DNA of 32,010 nt, taken from Phycisphaerales bacterium (lineage in GTDB: Bacteria; Planctomycetota; Phycisphaerae; UBA1845). This document shows positions 31,915 through 32,010 of this stretch, piece by piece. Every line of letters starts with the position of its first letter. Position 1 is the first letter of the stretch. A program made the translations under genes and the position numbers. The stretch is from contig QZJT01000026.1 of NCBI GenBank assembly GCA_003597935.1, positions 1 to 32,010 on the forward strand. The letters are read 5' to 3'. The notes beneath the pieces are model-generated. The model saw only the letters and a list, made by a program, of their open reading frames with translations, was not told where the DNA came from and ran no database searches.

Positions 31915-32010
31915 GCGCCTGGGTGCGGGCGGGGTGTCCGCGCTGACGCGGCGGGCGCGGCGCCTGGGTGCGCGGCGGTGGTCGGCGCTGGCGCGGCGGG
32001 CGCGGCGCCT
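31915..32010. repeat. 45-bp minisatellite at the window edge
   Basis: GCGCCTGGGTGCG starts at 31915 and 31960, and GCGCCT again at 32005, all 45 bp apart. Two units are visible, differing at several positions; the array may continue beyond the window. Period 45 is a multiple of three, so it could be coding in some frame. Confidence 0.75.

Overview
The window is GC-rich DNA (roughly 65%, judged by eye) with dense genes on both strands. It most likely comes from a Planctomycetota bacterium, perhaps of Phycisphaerae type. This rests on several things together: an ECF sigma factor next to a huge membrane-anchored Ser/Thr kinase, large secreted HAF-repeat and kelch proteins, a pyrophosphate-type phosphofructokinase and many short palindromic dispersed repeats. 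No rRNA, tRNA or phylogenetic marker was found, so the taxonomy is an inference.

Region 1 (1-9.8 kb) holds a secreted Cys-rich CARDB-like protein, an ECF sigma/kinase operon, two near-identical palindrome-bearing repeats, a sigma-region-2 protein behind a textbook promoter, and a secreted M14 metallocarboxypeptidase ending in a strong terminator. Region 2 (9.8-16.2 kb) holds a PIN-domain nuclease translationally close to an N6-adenine methyltransferase, a flavin enzyme strongly resembling iodotyrosine deiodinase, and a secreted kelch protein with about twelve repeats. Region 3 (16.7-21.3 kb) holds PPi-phosphofructokinase and a convergent two-gene histidine kinase/sigma-54 activator operon.

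Region 4 (21.5-28 kb) is the accessory and most interesting part. A ParD-like antitoxin overlaps (GTGA) an ORF that begins like a ParE toxin but continues as an unrelated beta-rich domain. A DUF4143 ATPase is preceded by two 53-bp operator-like boxes. Then comes cysS. Its last ~50 codons are repeated, 90% identical and mostly with synonymous differences, 1392 bp downstream. Between the two copies lies a lower-GC cassette: a SIR2-like protein (candidate NAD-cleaving defence effector) and, 9 bp upstream of it, a small antitoxin-like gene that looks frameshifted. This has the layout of a cargo cassette inserted at the 3' end of cysS.

Region 5 (28-32 kb) holds a secreted HAF-repeat protein and a transaldolase, then 9-bp and 45-bp tandem repeats that run off the window.

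A cross-cutting observation is that the M14 peptidase, the kelch protein and the HAF protein (twice) share a ~75-80 residue Cys-containing module, normally at the C-terminus. It is probably a common surface-attachment or sorting domain.
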